A stretch of 64,000 nucleotides of DNA from Hypomyces perniciosus. Lineage: Eukaryota > Ascomycota > Sordariomycetes > Hypocreales > Hypocreaceae. The stretch is taken from positions 496,001 to 560,000 of the forward strand of contig SPDT01000001.1 in the NCBI GenBank assembly GCA_008477525.1, written 5' to 3'. The notes under the pieces are model-generated. The model was not told where the DNA came from. It made no database searches and was given only the letters and a program-made list of their open reading frames with translations. Positions 23,205-34,512 of the stretch are shown here, piece after piece. Each line of letters opens with the position of its first letter. Within the stretch, counting starts at the first letter, position 1. The translations under genes were made by a program, and so were the position numbers.

Positions 23205-26200
23205 GTGTCTTCACGAAGGCCTACGCTGCGTTGTGAATCAACCCATCGCGATGTACGAGATCTGAAGGTGTCGGTTTCAATCATACCGGCGGGAGCACAA
23301 TTTTTCCCCCTTCAGTTAATTGACTTGGCTTGCTTGTCAGGAGACAACTCATGTCAACCGACTATTGCGGGATCTCATTTTCTTCCTTAAATCTACAATC
23401 TCCGCGGAGCTATGTATGTTCCAGTTTACTTATGTTTGTTTTCCTCAGAGCACAGCACACGATTACAAGGGCACTACGAGCAGTTGCAATAAAATGATGT
23501 GTGTTTGTCGCAAGTGGATTCAAGCGGGTGCGACAATCTGTCAGATCCATGTCGGAAGTTCTCGAGATCCCGAAACGATTGAGATGTGGTTTGTCGAGAA
23601 GGGGACTTTGAGTTAACAAAGAATGATACCATCTATTTTCCTATCTGGTGGTAGATGTTGTTTGTTGAGAATTTCATCTGGAGGGAGCCGGTTTGACATG
23701 GGTTTCGAGACTCTCAGGGAAAAGTGCCAATGTCGTAATAAAATTGGACAAGAAAAGGGAGTTTCATACGCTTTCATTTGCAGTTTCCCTTTCCTTAGAA
23801 GTTTCTTCCCCCTAGAAGCGAAACTTGCTTCTTTGTTATGTCAGGGTTGCAGACCGTCAAATATCACGGGGTATGGACGACCGGTACCAGCTCAACCATT
23901 TTCGTCTTCAAGCAAAAATAATGTTACTTGTCTTGTGTCCTAGCAAATTAGTGTTGTTTCAAGACTTAAATAATGTGAAAGGAACACTGAAAAGCACTCT
24001 CTTCATTATTGCTGTCGTTGTTAGCTCATTGAGGCCTTAGGACATGCGTGCCTGAAACTACCAGTCCTTCATGTCAACAGCATATAGGTTTCATCTGCAA
24101 AGGAACTTCGTGGACATCCCTAAACTGGGAGATAACCAAATTTGTATAGCTTGTAGCCACATTGTAGGCCTCATTGCCACTCATTCGTTGAAATAGAATG
24201 CTTCCTGTGGTAGAGTAACGATCGATGTCTGCAACAATCGGCTTTCGTCGTACCCGCGGGTAGAATTGTGGCGTCAATATACAGAAGTAGGCCATAAGTC
24301 ATACCAAAGACGGCTTCGAGATCGCCTTGTTCTCGTACTGTCGATTTGGTCCCATCCACCATCAGTTCTTGAGTCCCCGGTGGAAACTATGGGCGGAACT
24401 CGAGTTGCAAAATATGGGTAGTTCACCCGACCAATGTTGATACCCCCAAGCACCCAAGCCTCAATACGTGAGCATGTGTAAAGCACCTGGATGAGTGATT
24501 GGTTCCCAATGTATGGCGGCAGCGGAGCTTGGCGCCTTGCCAAACAGAGGCAGCAGTGGTGTTTGCATCCCCGCCGACATTACCCCCTTCGTTATGGTCC
24601 GGTCTCAGGATGCCAATAGGCTGGCCTTGATTGTTAAATGAAGACGCCAGTTCATTGCGCTGCTCGTAGATTCCGATGCTGTTACCAATTTCCCGGAATT
24701 CCTCTGATTCCTCATATTTCTGGAGACGTTGCAGGGTATGATAAGCAAAAGGCTATAGCCCAGAAGCCTCATACAAATTGCGGAGCAAGACTATGGCACC
24801 GGTGCCATAAGTTAGGTACCAACAGCAGTGTAAAAGGGGGGACGACCTATATATGTATAGCACCTACGGAGTACCTAGCCCAACGCTCCAGCTTGTTCCG
24901 CGTAAAGAGTTGAGATAACTCTTCCACATTCGGTAATATTTTTCGAATGTCTCTTTTCACTACTATTCTCGAGCAGGGACCAATGCATGGCTTCGTATTA
25001 CCCCTATTATATAGATGGTCTATTCGTCAAGTTTCCTGCTCACTAGTAAGGGTATTTGCGACGCAAATAGGCGGTACGAGTACTAGCGTTATTAAAGGAA
25101 GAAGCTTAAGATCTATGCTTCAATAGTGTTGCAATCACAAGGATCTAAATAATGAAATTGTGTTTACTGATGCAGAAATCTGCTGCAGAGTGCAGTTTCC
25201 GTCGCTTCCTACGGAGTACTTACAAGACAAGCTGTGCCAGTTTGCCTGCATCGTCTTTCTATCAACGAGAGAGCAGTTGGTGAATTGTCACAGCAGCTTT
25301 GTAGCGACACTTTATCCCGGAAAACTCCAATATCACTTGATAGAGCACCTGGGTGATACTACTGTATTTTGTTCAAGTACTCGTATATCGCGGGACTGTT
25401 CTGCATTGATTACCTATTCGCTCGCGGAGCTGACGGTGAGGCGAGCAACAGCGAGAGTGAATGGGATGATGACGCTAAGTCAGAGTTATACGCGGGCTAA
25501 TTACCGACATTGCCGGCCACGTTCATTTACCAGATATGTATCCGGTTTAGTCAACCCACCGGGTACATAACCAGGACGATCATATTTTCTTCTTAAGTCC
25601 TGTGTCTCAGAAGAGAGCTGAACGTGTTGATGGGTTTAATAAAGCTGAGGCCCTGGAATTACCGTCGGCTTATTCAACCCCTATGTTTACTTGATGGGAA
25701 CGAACGTCTGTGCGTGCCGTTTATGTTCCTCCACTGTCCAGCGTGCGCCAAGACTGGGGAAACGTAGAGGATGAGGTCATGGTAGGTAGAGCGCTCTGAC
25801 AGGACGACGACGTGCATGTACACCTCCCTCGTAATACTAAACCCATATCAACAGAAAACATCAACAAAAGATATGGAAGAAAATCGGCGGACGTTTTCGG
25901 CACTGCCGACAAACCCTCCGAGATTTTCCCTGGGCATGTCCGGAGTCAACGGAGCGGCTTTTTTTTTCTGCTCTTCTTCCTTTACCAAATTCCCCAGCTG
26001 CTCCATGGAGATCCGGCTTTTCCGGGTAATGGTGGAGCTCGCGTTTCGATGTTTTCGACCATTCATGTGGGAAGCCCCGGAAACAGCGTTCAGTTCAATT
26101 CAAGGCGAGGCGTGGGGTGATAGAAAATGAACGGTGTGTGACTGGCGGTATGTAAGCCCGGAGCTTTCCCACCCGTGTTTACGCCGTTTCTGGCGATGAC

Positions 26201-27778
26201 ATGCGAGATGATGCTCGTGTACATCGTACTGGAGGCAGTGAATAGGGCAGCTTCATTCACTTTACGGCCACTACTTGTACATAGTATTATTATCTGCATA
26301 CCCCGTACTTCATACTGTCACCTGGGCTCTTGGTAGCTACATATTTTGGTCACGAGCAAGGGTTTCACACGTAAGCTAAGGTGCTGTTGGCATGCGCATG
26401 CTACAGCAATATCCGTTGCAGCCAATCCGATGATTATTAGTCTAGGAGCAGTACTTCTCAGTAGTACCTCTCCATATTACTCCTGCCTATATAGTACTTT
26501 GTACGTAGGCACCTGTAACTTAATCCCAGTACTCTGTACTCTACTTGACGGATGACGGCAGGCAGCTTCAAGAATATCACTCACGCCACAGCCAGGATCA
26601 TCTATACCTACGGTGTTTCCGAGGCGTTTGACTCCTTCGAAAGCAGCCATTTAGCCTACATAGCATTGCCGAGACAGCCTGCAAGGTCAGTAATCTTCAA
26701 GTACGTAGCACTACTCATAGCACAGTGGACAGTGGGTACGAAATTCGCGCAGGCAGACCAACAAGCCTACCAAGCTTTCCATTCCCCACATAGTGCTCTT
26801 GGAACTACGGAGCATTACACTGGGTCCGACTTATCACCGCACGTACCGGCCGCCGAAGACGCTCCAGAGTCGAATGACATAGGCTCAAAAGTTGCCATTG
26901 GCAAGGCGGCGAGCAAGGCTCATGCCGTGTTCCGATCAGGTACAAGCTGCTCTGCCTACTGTCGTACGTTATTCAGGAGTATCTACTGCTAGGCCACTTT
27001 AGTAAAACATCCGTCCTAGACTGGGCTGGGCATCCATCCATGTTTTTTCTTGTCCTTCTCACTCTCATTGCCTTTCTCTTTCCTTCTTTTCTTCTTCTTT
27101 TTTTCCTTCTCTCGTCCTTGGCCATCGTCTCTCTCAAGCCTCCCTCCGTCTCGTCTGTCGGCCGACTCGTCGTTAAACAAGCCAATTTGGTCCGGTCCCT
27201 GTCTGAGGTTGGCTTACACCTTCAACTGTATGTGTGCACCAGCAAGTGGTCCGTGACGTGATTCCCCACTTTTCGCAGACCATGCCCAGAGCTCTCGCGC
27301 CTCAAACAAAATCTCAGGGCATTCCGCTAACGCGACCTACAGGTCTCTGCTGCTCCTCCATCTCTCCAGTTCTCGTCTCTCTCACGCCTCCGACCGCAAC
27401 AAAAGGTACTTTTCTCCTATTGAAACACATTCAGTTCCGGGTGAGATGTTTGCGACGGCTCAATGGCTGCGTTTTAATCAATGGCTTGCATGCGCATGCG
27501 TTGTTTCAGGCGCCGTCTCCGGCATTAGTACCTAGGAATAATACCAGATGCAATGCCGGGAACAGCGCCAACGTCATTCTCGTCAAGCTCTCCACAGCTC
27601 ATGCAGCTGTTCACTGGCATTGATTAGAACCGCTTTTTTCGCATCGCAACACTCAATTCCCCCTCTGATCATCTCATCTATCGATTCGCCTTGAAATTTT
27701 TAGAGAAAAAAACCACGAGCTTTCTTGGCTGACTACTTTTGACCTACAGAGCAATCAATCCCCTCTCCTCCAGACATA
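23205..27778. other. Gene-poor 4.6-kb region
   Basis: No complete gene is recognised. Minus-strand stretches around 24074-24543 have protein-like segments in different frames (for example EAVFGMTYGLLLYIDATILP and DIRYS-like pieces) but cannot be joined into a known protein; a decayed gene is possible. A plus-strand frame at 26552-26992 has no recognised motif. A pyrimidine-rich tract at 27050-27130 probably belongs to the promoter of the 64-residue gene. Two identical GCATGCGCATGC palindromes lie at 26390-26401 and 27488-27499. Confidence 0.45.
25533..25569. repeat. Possible solo end of the 4.3-kb inverted-repeat family
   Basis: The sequence CCGGTTTAGTCAACCCACCGGGTA resembles the right arm at 4278-4392 (CCGGCTTACGCAGTCAACCCGCCGAGTA), allowing a 4-base gap and C/T or G/A changes. 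No matching left arm was found nearby. Confidence 0.3.
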
Positions 27779-28049
27779 ATGGCCGCTATTAAGAGCATTA
27801 TCGCTGCCCGTGACGGTGTCATGCACGGACTGGCCAAGCGCGACAACTGGGCCTCTCAGAACCCCGGTGTTATCGTGGTTTTCTGCATTGTCTTTGTTGG
27901 TATGTTGTCTCACTCACTGTCTTTGTTCTCATTTTTTTCTAAGTACCTGAGCGGCTACTAATTCTGCCCTCCAAGTCGGTTCCGGTCTCATTGCCACCTG
28001 GATTTACAAGCTGCTCGCCAAGAGAAAGGCCGCCAAGTCTCAGATCTAG
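27779..28049 (+). CDS. 64-residue single-pass membrane protein
   Basis: Two exons, 27779-27899 and 27976-28049, join in phase to 64 residues. The N-terminus is MAAIKSIIAARDGVMHGLAK. One hydrophobic segment spans residues about 30-52 (PGVIVVFCIVFVVGSGLIA, then TWIYKLLA). The tail is basic, KRKAAKSQI. The intron has GTATGT and ends CCAAG. Codon use is strongly C-biased (GCC, ATC, CGC), as in highly expressed genes, and a pyrimidine-rich promoter lies upstream. This suggests an abundant small protein of the ER or another endomembrane, with the basic tail probably cytosolic. The family and role were not recognised. It is too short for many gene callers, and the frame before splicing gives a false C-terminus. 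Confidence 0.82.
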
Positions 28050-28489
28050 ACGATGTCTTGAGAGGCCTACTATGACCGAGGGAGCGGGAGGTTTGGCGTT
28101 GGTGCATGTCGAGAAGGGACGCAGTAATGGACTTTAAAGTGTCAAATGGCGAAATGGTGTTACGACATTTCAGCGTGGTATACCAGCGGCGCGGCGCAGC
28201 AAAGCAACTCTTGGTCCCCCGATCTATGAGCGACACCAGCCGGCTATTTAGCATCATCATCACATCGTCGTCAATTGGTCACCATCTATGTACGATGCTC
28301 GATGCTCGGATGTCATGTATATAGGCGTTCACGGTTGCGAGCTTCGGTGGCGGGACTGGACTCGCTCGTGCTTGTGACCAGAATGCTGGATTCTATATTC
28401 TAATACTACTGATACCTCCTTCAACAATACAGTTTACAATAGCCAAGGTTTTCTACAAGTGATCCGTTACCCCCATGTTTTGAACCCAG
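28050..28489. other. Convergent 3' intergenic region
   Basis: The 440 bases between the stop codons of the 64-residue gene and the lipase hold no recognised gene. They probably contain both 3' UTRs. Confidence 0.5.
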
Positions 28490-29573
28490 TCATAAACCCT
28501 CCTTGGCCAACATGTCTGCGACATCGAGATAGAAGGCTACGGCGTTGAATGTCCTCTGGAAGCCCATCCACTCGCGCACCGTCCACCGCAGTCTATTCGA
28601 CCAATTGATCAAATCAAGATGGCTCACTCCTATCAACGTCCCCTTATACGTTCCCCAACGGCTACTGTCCACACTCACCAACCCATCGTTCGCGCCCTCC
28701 ACTTTCTCAATCACACGATACGGAATCTTAAACGCACCCAACAACGGAGGCTCATCAATGGCAGCCCCATAGGAGAAGTACCTCACCGACGGATCATCCA
28801 CAACCTCGGGATTAAACTCCTCAGTCATGTACCTTGTAGTCAACTGCTCAAACGCCTGGGTTCCTAGCCCAGTGCGTTGAATAAGACCATACAATCGCGG
28901 GAGATGAATCGGACCCGCTCCCTTGTCAACTAGGAAATCCGCAAACGGACTTCCGCGATGCGGTGTCGCTACAGTTACGAGCGAGGCGACGCGCACGCTG
29001 GTGGGGGCAGCATGTAAGCGGGATATCATGTATCGTGCGTCCAAGCCGCCCATGCTGTGCGCTATGATATTGACGGGCGAGGCTTTGCTCTGGGAGGCTA
29101 TGTCGAGAGCGAGTTTGGCGGCGCGGTCTTGGATGGAGCCGGAGGGCGGGACGGAGGCGGTTATGACGGTGGAGCCGTTGGTGGTGAGGGCTTGTTGTAT
29201 ACCGTGCCAGTATTGGATCGTGGGAAGGGATTTGAGGAGTTGGATTTCGGAGAAGCCGAGGAGGCCGTGGGCGAGGACGATGGGGTATTTGGGCGTAGCT
29301 AGGAGAGAATGTTAGATTTGTTCTGGGAAGAGGAGGGAGAAGGGAGGGGGGGGGGCGGGTACCGTAGTGCTCGCGGAGGGAGGCATAGTCGTCTGAGATT
29401 TGTTTTCCGAGGTCGCGGACGCGAGGATCGTTGCTACGGCGCAAGACTCGTCCGGTTGTTAGGAGACGAGAGTGTAGTCGCCATGGTGAGTGCGGCTTTG
29501 AGCGCGGTGGGCGCAAGAGCTCATGATGCGCTGCGGATAGGGATGCGCTGTAACTGAGGAGCCATCTCCTCAT
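28490..29573 (-). CDS. Alpha/beta-hydrolase lipase with possible mitochondrial presequence
   Basis: Exons 29363-29573 and 28490-29298 (minus strand) give 339 residues. The N-terminus MRRWLLSYSASLSAAHHELL is Arg/Ser-rich and free of acidic residues, consistent with a mitochondrial presequence. The hydrolase core begins YPIVLAHGLLGFSEIQ (oxyanion segment HGLLGF). The nucleophile elbow is AHSMGG. An Asp in EGANDGLVSVDSS and a His in GVSHLDLINW complete the triad. The NDGLV and SxxH spacing resembles triacylglycerol lipases of the bacterial I.1/I.2 type, so ester or glyceride hydrolysis is expected, although the natural lipid is unknown. The intron contains a run of ten C on the coding strand and ends TCCTAG. 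The gene is transcribed in the same direction as the arrestin gene upstream of it. Confidence 0.9.
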
Positions 29574-30157
29574 AGCTGTCGCATGGCATTGGGTAGGCTT
29601 GTGCGAAAGAGTTGAGAGAACTTGATTGCGTTGCCGCAGGTCAATGTGGTTGAGGCGTGGATGTTCTATTTAGGCGGTTGAAGGTGGGAGGGAGGCCGAG
29701 ACAGCGCTGACGTCACCGTATCGATGGGACGAAGCTCCAAATGCAGGGCGGCAAGACACCTTTCGAAGGTGCATAGGCATCAATGGCACAATTACTTCTT
29801 GATTATCAGTTATGTTTAACTCTCTCTACATGCAGCATATCGTTTGTAAAATAACTACGAAGTAATTGTTATCAACTTGCATCGAGGCGGTTTTATCTTC
29901 GCAACAAAACAATCTGTCCGTGAGACGGTGGTTCTAAGAAGACAACGTTATTCCATTATGCACGATGTCTTTCCTAGACCTAAGGAGACTCTGTTTGTGC
30001 CAACACTGTACGAGAAGAAAACTTTTTGATGTATGCTCATTAGTAGCCACTCCTCCTATCTTTTCCAGTCATTTCTCCCTTCTCCCAGCCCTGTAGAAAC
30101 CTCATAGCTCATGTAATCGTCAGAAAACACACAAAGATACATTTAGGACCTCTCTCA
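29574..30157. other. Intergenic: lipase promoter and arrestin 3' flank
   Basis: No gene is recognised. This holds the lipase promoter and the 3' UTR of the arrestin gene, since both genes read on the minus strand. Confidence 0.5.
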
Positions 30158-31819
30158 TCAGCTCTTTTCCGGTGGCATTTGGCTTGGGGCATTCTCGTTC
30201 GTCACACCACTATAAGCCGGTCGAGGGCGCAGCCCGTCAAACGGCCCTGACAAATTCTCCGCCATGGCCTCATCGTAGCTTGGCGGTGGTGCATCGTCAT
30301 AATCAGGTGCTGTCTGACCTGGTGTCAGCTGTGGGGGATATAGAGGATCCTGGGGTGGTCGTGGAGGCATTGCTGGTTGGCTAACCGGTGGCTGAGACGG
30401 TGCGATAGGGGTTGAGGGAGTACTGGGTCCGGAAACAGAATTATTTCGAGGAGGCAATCGAGGAGCAGAGACTGTTACCACCCCAGGTCGGGTGGTCCTA
30501 GTCGCCGCCAGGAGCTCTGGTGGCGGCGTGATGCCAGAGAAGATGTTGATTTGGGCAAAGTGTAGTGGCAGAAATATGGTTTGCGGTTGGTTGAAGGGGT
30601 CCTTTGCTATAAGACCCGTCTTTGGTTTGCCCCAGCATACTCCCAGTTTCAGCTCCATCTCGTATCTTCGAGAAAGGTTACAAGTATTGAAGGATGGAGC
30701 AACGGTGTTTGGAAGTGTTTTGTTCCTCCAGAGTTCATCAGGAAGCTCCATCTCTTTGCCCACCTCGTCTTGGGGCGAACATAGGGGAATGCTCAGCTCT
30801 GAGTTGGAAGCAACCACCCAACGATTGATTTTCCTGTTGAACATGCCGTGTGAGCGAACCTCGGTAATGCCGATTAGATCCAATTGAAACGATATTAAAT
30901 AGACCTGCTCGGCACTGTTTACGAGTTTCTTGACGATGAGTCGAAGGGGGACTGGCTGGTTACATGTGAGGACCGCAGGATGCGGTAAGCGAGCTGATAG
31001 TTCCACCGACGGAGCGAGAGCGGTATCACCAGGATCCAAAGAATCTGGCGTTTCATTGCCCTTCTTGCCGAACAATGATGACCTCCTTTTCTGCGGTTGT
31101 GAGGTACGAGGCCGGAAGGTGAAAGGCCGGCGAGCAAACACCTCCTGGCCAGTGATCGGGGCCCGAGGTGGCTCAATGGGTAGAAACTTGAAGCCGATTT
31201 GGAAGCGCCAGTTTTCCTTTAAGAACCCGGGTCGTTGGACTGTGACTTTGAGGTAGTACCGGATTTCTGCCTCCATAGGGTAGCCGGTTAGAGATGGCGG
31301 TAATGTCGCAGTAACATGTCGGAGATATAACTGTTTGGTCCCGTCCATAACCCGAACACCTCCAATTCCAAAGAGACCGCCCCCAGCTCCATATCCGCCG
31401 TAACCACCAATGCCACCAATCTTAGCCATGGCCGCGGGGTCGCTACAGGCGTTGTTGATGGGCAGCTTAAACCTGAAGGGGAACTCATACTGGCCAGGGT
31501 CCAGGGGATAGGAGCCGTACGGATTGGACGAGCTTTCATAGTATTCGTCCGGGAAGACCTTCTCAATCTTGTATAGAATCTTGTGGTTCTCAGTCATGAT
31601 GCTTCCGGGCGGACCCGGAGGTGGACCAGCTCCTCGGCGGCCCGGTTCGTAGCCATAGTTTTTTGGTATCTGCAAGGCCGTGGTAGACTCGCCCTCAAGC
31701 TTGACGACTATGCTACCGACCTGCTCGGTCTTGTTCAATGCCAACAGGACCCTGCCGGAGACAACGTCGAGATTGGTATAGAATTCAGGCTGATTGTCGA
31801 GTGCTATTTTGATAGACAT
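30158..31819 (-). CDS. Alpha-arrestin (arrestin N/C domains, PPxY tail)
   Basis: Single exon, 553 residues. The arrestin N domain begins MSIKIALDNQPEFYTNLDVV and includes SGRVLLALNK, SIVVKLEGES, YEFPFRFKLP and YYLKVTVQRPG, interrupted by a Gly-rich loop (GGIGGYGGYGAGGG). The arrestin C domain covers residues about 265-440 (AVLTCNQPVPLRLIVKKL, YLISFQLDLIGIT). The tail is Pro-rich and contains DDAPPPSYDEA, a PPxY ligand for the WW domains of Rsp5/HulA ubiquitin ligases. Alpha-arrestins bring this ligase to plasma-membrane transporters or receptors and cause their endocytosis. Which transporter it serves is unknown. It lacks the long C-terminal extensions of CreD/ApyA-type proteins. The start codon is supported by the conserved first beta strand. 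Confidence 0.92.
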   Translation of the reverse strand: MSIKIALDNQPEFYTNLDVVSGRVLLALNKTEQVGSIVVKLEGESTTALQIPKNYGYEPGRRGAGPPPGPPGSIMTENHKILYKIEKVFPDEYYESSSNPYGSYPLDPGQYEFPFRFKLPINNACSDPAAMAKIGGIGGYGGYGAGGGLFGIGGVRVMDGTKQLYLRHVTATLPPSLTGYPMEAEIRYYLKVTVQRPGFLKENWRFQIGFKFLPIEPPRAPITGQEVFARRPFTFRPRTSQPQKRRSSLFGKKGNETPDSLDPGDTALAPSVELSARLPHPAVLTCNQPVPLRLIVKKLVNSAEQVYLISFQLDLIGITEVRSHGMFNRKINRWVVASNSELSIPLCSPQDEVGKEMELPDELWRNKTLPNTVAPSFNTCNLSRRYEMELKLGVCWGKPKTGLIAKDPFNQPQTIFLPLHFAQINIFSGITPPPELLAATRTTRPGVVTVSAPRLPPRNNSVSGPSTPSTPIAPSQPPVSQPAMPPRPPQDPLYPPQLTPGQTAPDYDDAPPPSYDEAMAENLSGPFDGLRPRPAYSGVTNENAPSQMPPEKS

Positions 31820-34512
31820 GATTGACGACTAGCCCACTCAGCGGTGGGCATAAGTAAGCAAGAACGAGGCTCTTTTCTCCTATTTTGTGGACTTGAGAAG
31901 ATGAAGTTGTTGGGGCGATTGAAGGACAAGGGAGACGAAGGGGCTTGAGCGGGTGTTTCGGTCAGAGCTGGAAGTAACACAACCGATGTGCGATTGTTCG
32001 TCAAGTTGATATGCTTCCATCAATGTGAGAGGCCTCTCTGAGACGCGCGCTGCAAGACGGACGCAGCTTAATTACGCGGTTGCTGATCGAATCTGGAAAT
32101 AGAACTGCGAAACGGCCGAAGCAAAGTACACGCGTCAAGTTCTCACGATTTGGCTCAGCCTCGATCCAAGCCTCGTAACCTAACGGGATTTGCGGGTGAG
32201 GCGTTTGATGTCATACGCAGGTTGAGCAGCAGATTTAGGTGCCTACGCAACAAGTACGGAGCGTTGTGGCTTTCCACGCTCCGTTATTGGCGCGTGCTGA
32301 GGCGCAAGGCCCCGCTGTATCCGGAGCGTGGCTGTCCGCATCTCGAGGTACCTACGGAGTACTCATAGTGCTGGAATGAATTGCCTATTACTAGTAGAAG
32401 TACTCCGTAGAAGTAGTAGTAATAGTAAAAATCATATGAGTGGAGAGAGGACGTATGTACGATGGATCTTAGATCCTCAACACCGGAAATACAGAATAGG
32501 AATAGGCTGGTGGTTAATAAAAGATCGATTACTCGCAAGAGAAGGGCACCCACTCGATCGGGCGGGCGGGCGGCTTGGATGAAAAGCCCGTCACAATAAC
32601 CGCCGCACAGTCAACCAGTTCAGACATTTACGAGCCTGGCTTACTGATGCATGTAGTGATTTGTCATGGAGATTCTCGTAGTAACAATGGTTACACTGCA
32701 CCTGCAGATGCAATCTGGATGGGGAAACACAATACGACAGTTACTCATAGAGGTTAGGTAGGTTAACACATGACAGCTGGGGGGCAGTGGTGAAGTCGGA
32801 GTGGTTCCTCCGCATTTCCCTGTATGTAATTTGTAATTCATTGATTGGGAATCCTGACCTCTCGTGGGTCACATCCATCATCCCATTCATCCTTTTTATG
32901 ATTCTGTCGTCAACAGGCGACTATGCAAGCCTACGAGTTTGGGTGTATGATCGGTCTCCATTGCAGTACTAGTACGAAGTTCACCACCACCACTAGAGGG
33001 ACTCGTAGGCGATCCTTCTTAGCGGGGTTTCTGGTTCTCCCGCACTTCTAGTATGGACTACGAGTACGCTAGGTATCTACTCCTTCCTTCCCTCGTAAGC
33101 CTTGAACGGTTCACAACTCAATCCAAACCTCCTCATTCATTTTCTCCTACAGTGAAAAAAAAAACCCAACTCCCTCCTCCAGACCAAACCGGCGAAACGC
33201 GTCCGCTAGACAGTCATCTTTGCTTCGGGCCGTGCGGATCGGCAGGTCAAACTGGGTCGTGTTGATCCAGTTGTTGGTTCTAAGCTCCTGACTCGGGCAT
33301 AAGGCGAAATCTCCAACCCCCGTCCTACATAACATACCATACAGCAGGCACTCAGACCCTCGCTAAGCTGCGGTGGATCTACCATCTGTAGCAGTATGGG
33401 TATGGAGCAGTGGATCCGTCATCTGCCCGTGAGTCTGCAGGCGACTCGTCCGTCCTCCAGTACTCCCGCAGCCACATTCTTCCTGAGATGGATAGGTCCA
33501 GCCCCCAATCTGCGAAATCATGAACTGTCAAGGATGCACTACTCGTACTCCGTACAATTCGCTCTTCCTTGCCATATCTATCCATCCATCCTAAACCCAC
33601 TGGTTGGGGGGGAGGGGAGGGCGGATGCTCATTGGAAGCATTCGTGCTTCGGCAGTGGCAGTGGACCACACCCATGATTTTTAAGGCTTGAGAAACGCCC
33701 TATGAACAGGCCATTATCGTGAGAGGCTCCGGGAGAGCTCTTCTCTCCATCGACGCCCCCCCTGGCCTAGCCCCATGATTGGCAGACTGGTCAACAATGG
33801 CACCATGAACGAATCACCAACGGCCGTCAAATTATGGTTACGGACAGGGTTTCACATGAGGATATGCGCATATACATGCATCCTCCTCCTACTACTGCTG
33901 CAACCTAGCACAGTCTTGGGCATGCACAGCGTCTTTGCGAATTCACTCATTGCTCGTCGCCGATCTATCCTCTGCACACCGTACTCCGTATTGCCTGCCT
34001 TTATAGGCCAACACACGGCTGAACCAAACTGTCGGGTTCATTCTCCCCTCTCTCTGCTGCTCCTCCATCCTCCTCTCCACCCCTGTGCTGTGTCGTCACA
34101 TACGACCAGGCCGGCAGCGTCCATTGTCAACCAACAGGTAGTATCTACCTAGGTATAGGGCCACATCCTGTCAAGCTTTTCCAGCCCAGCCCCTCCCCCG
34201 AGATAGGAGACAGGCCCTGCCATTGGCCCCATCCTGCTATCGAGATGCTGTGCTCCCATCAAGAGCGGGCGTGGTAGTGGAGAAAAGCCGTTGTTGACGG
34301 TGTTGAGTAACACACTCGGTGGATAGTAATGGCTTCTCCGTCATAACTCATCCGTCCCATGCCGTCGGGCTGCATGCGTAACCCCCGCCTCTGTCTGCCG
34401 ATGTCCATCTATCGTCATGTAGATATATGTTGGGTCCTGCAACCATCTTCCGTTCGTGTGTTCTCCTGCTCACGGCTGCCCGGCCTTGACATGACCGCGT
34501 CAACTTCACATT
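31820..34512. other. Divergent 2.7-kb intergenic region
   Basis: This lies between the arrestin and RTA1-like start codons. It holds several GTACTCCGTAC-type words (32350, 32400, 33544, 33978) and a GGGCGGGCGGGCGG run at 32562-32575. No coding exon with family features was found on either strand. Confidence 0.5.

Noticed and set aside
26552..26992. 146-codon open frame in the gene-poor stretch
   Set aside because: There is no recognisable motif, no clear promoter or splice context, and neighbouring frames are equally open by chance.
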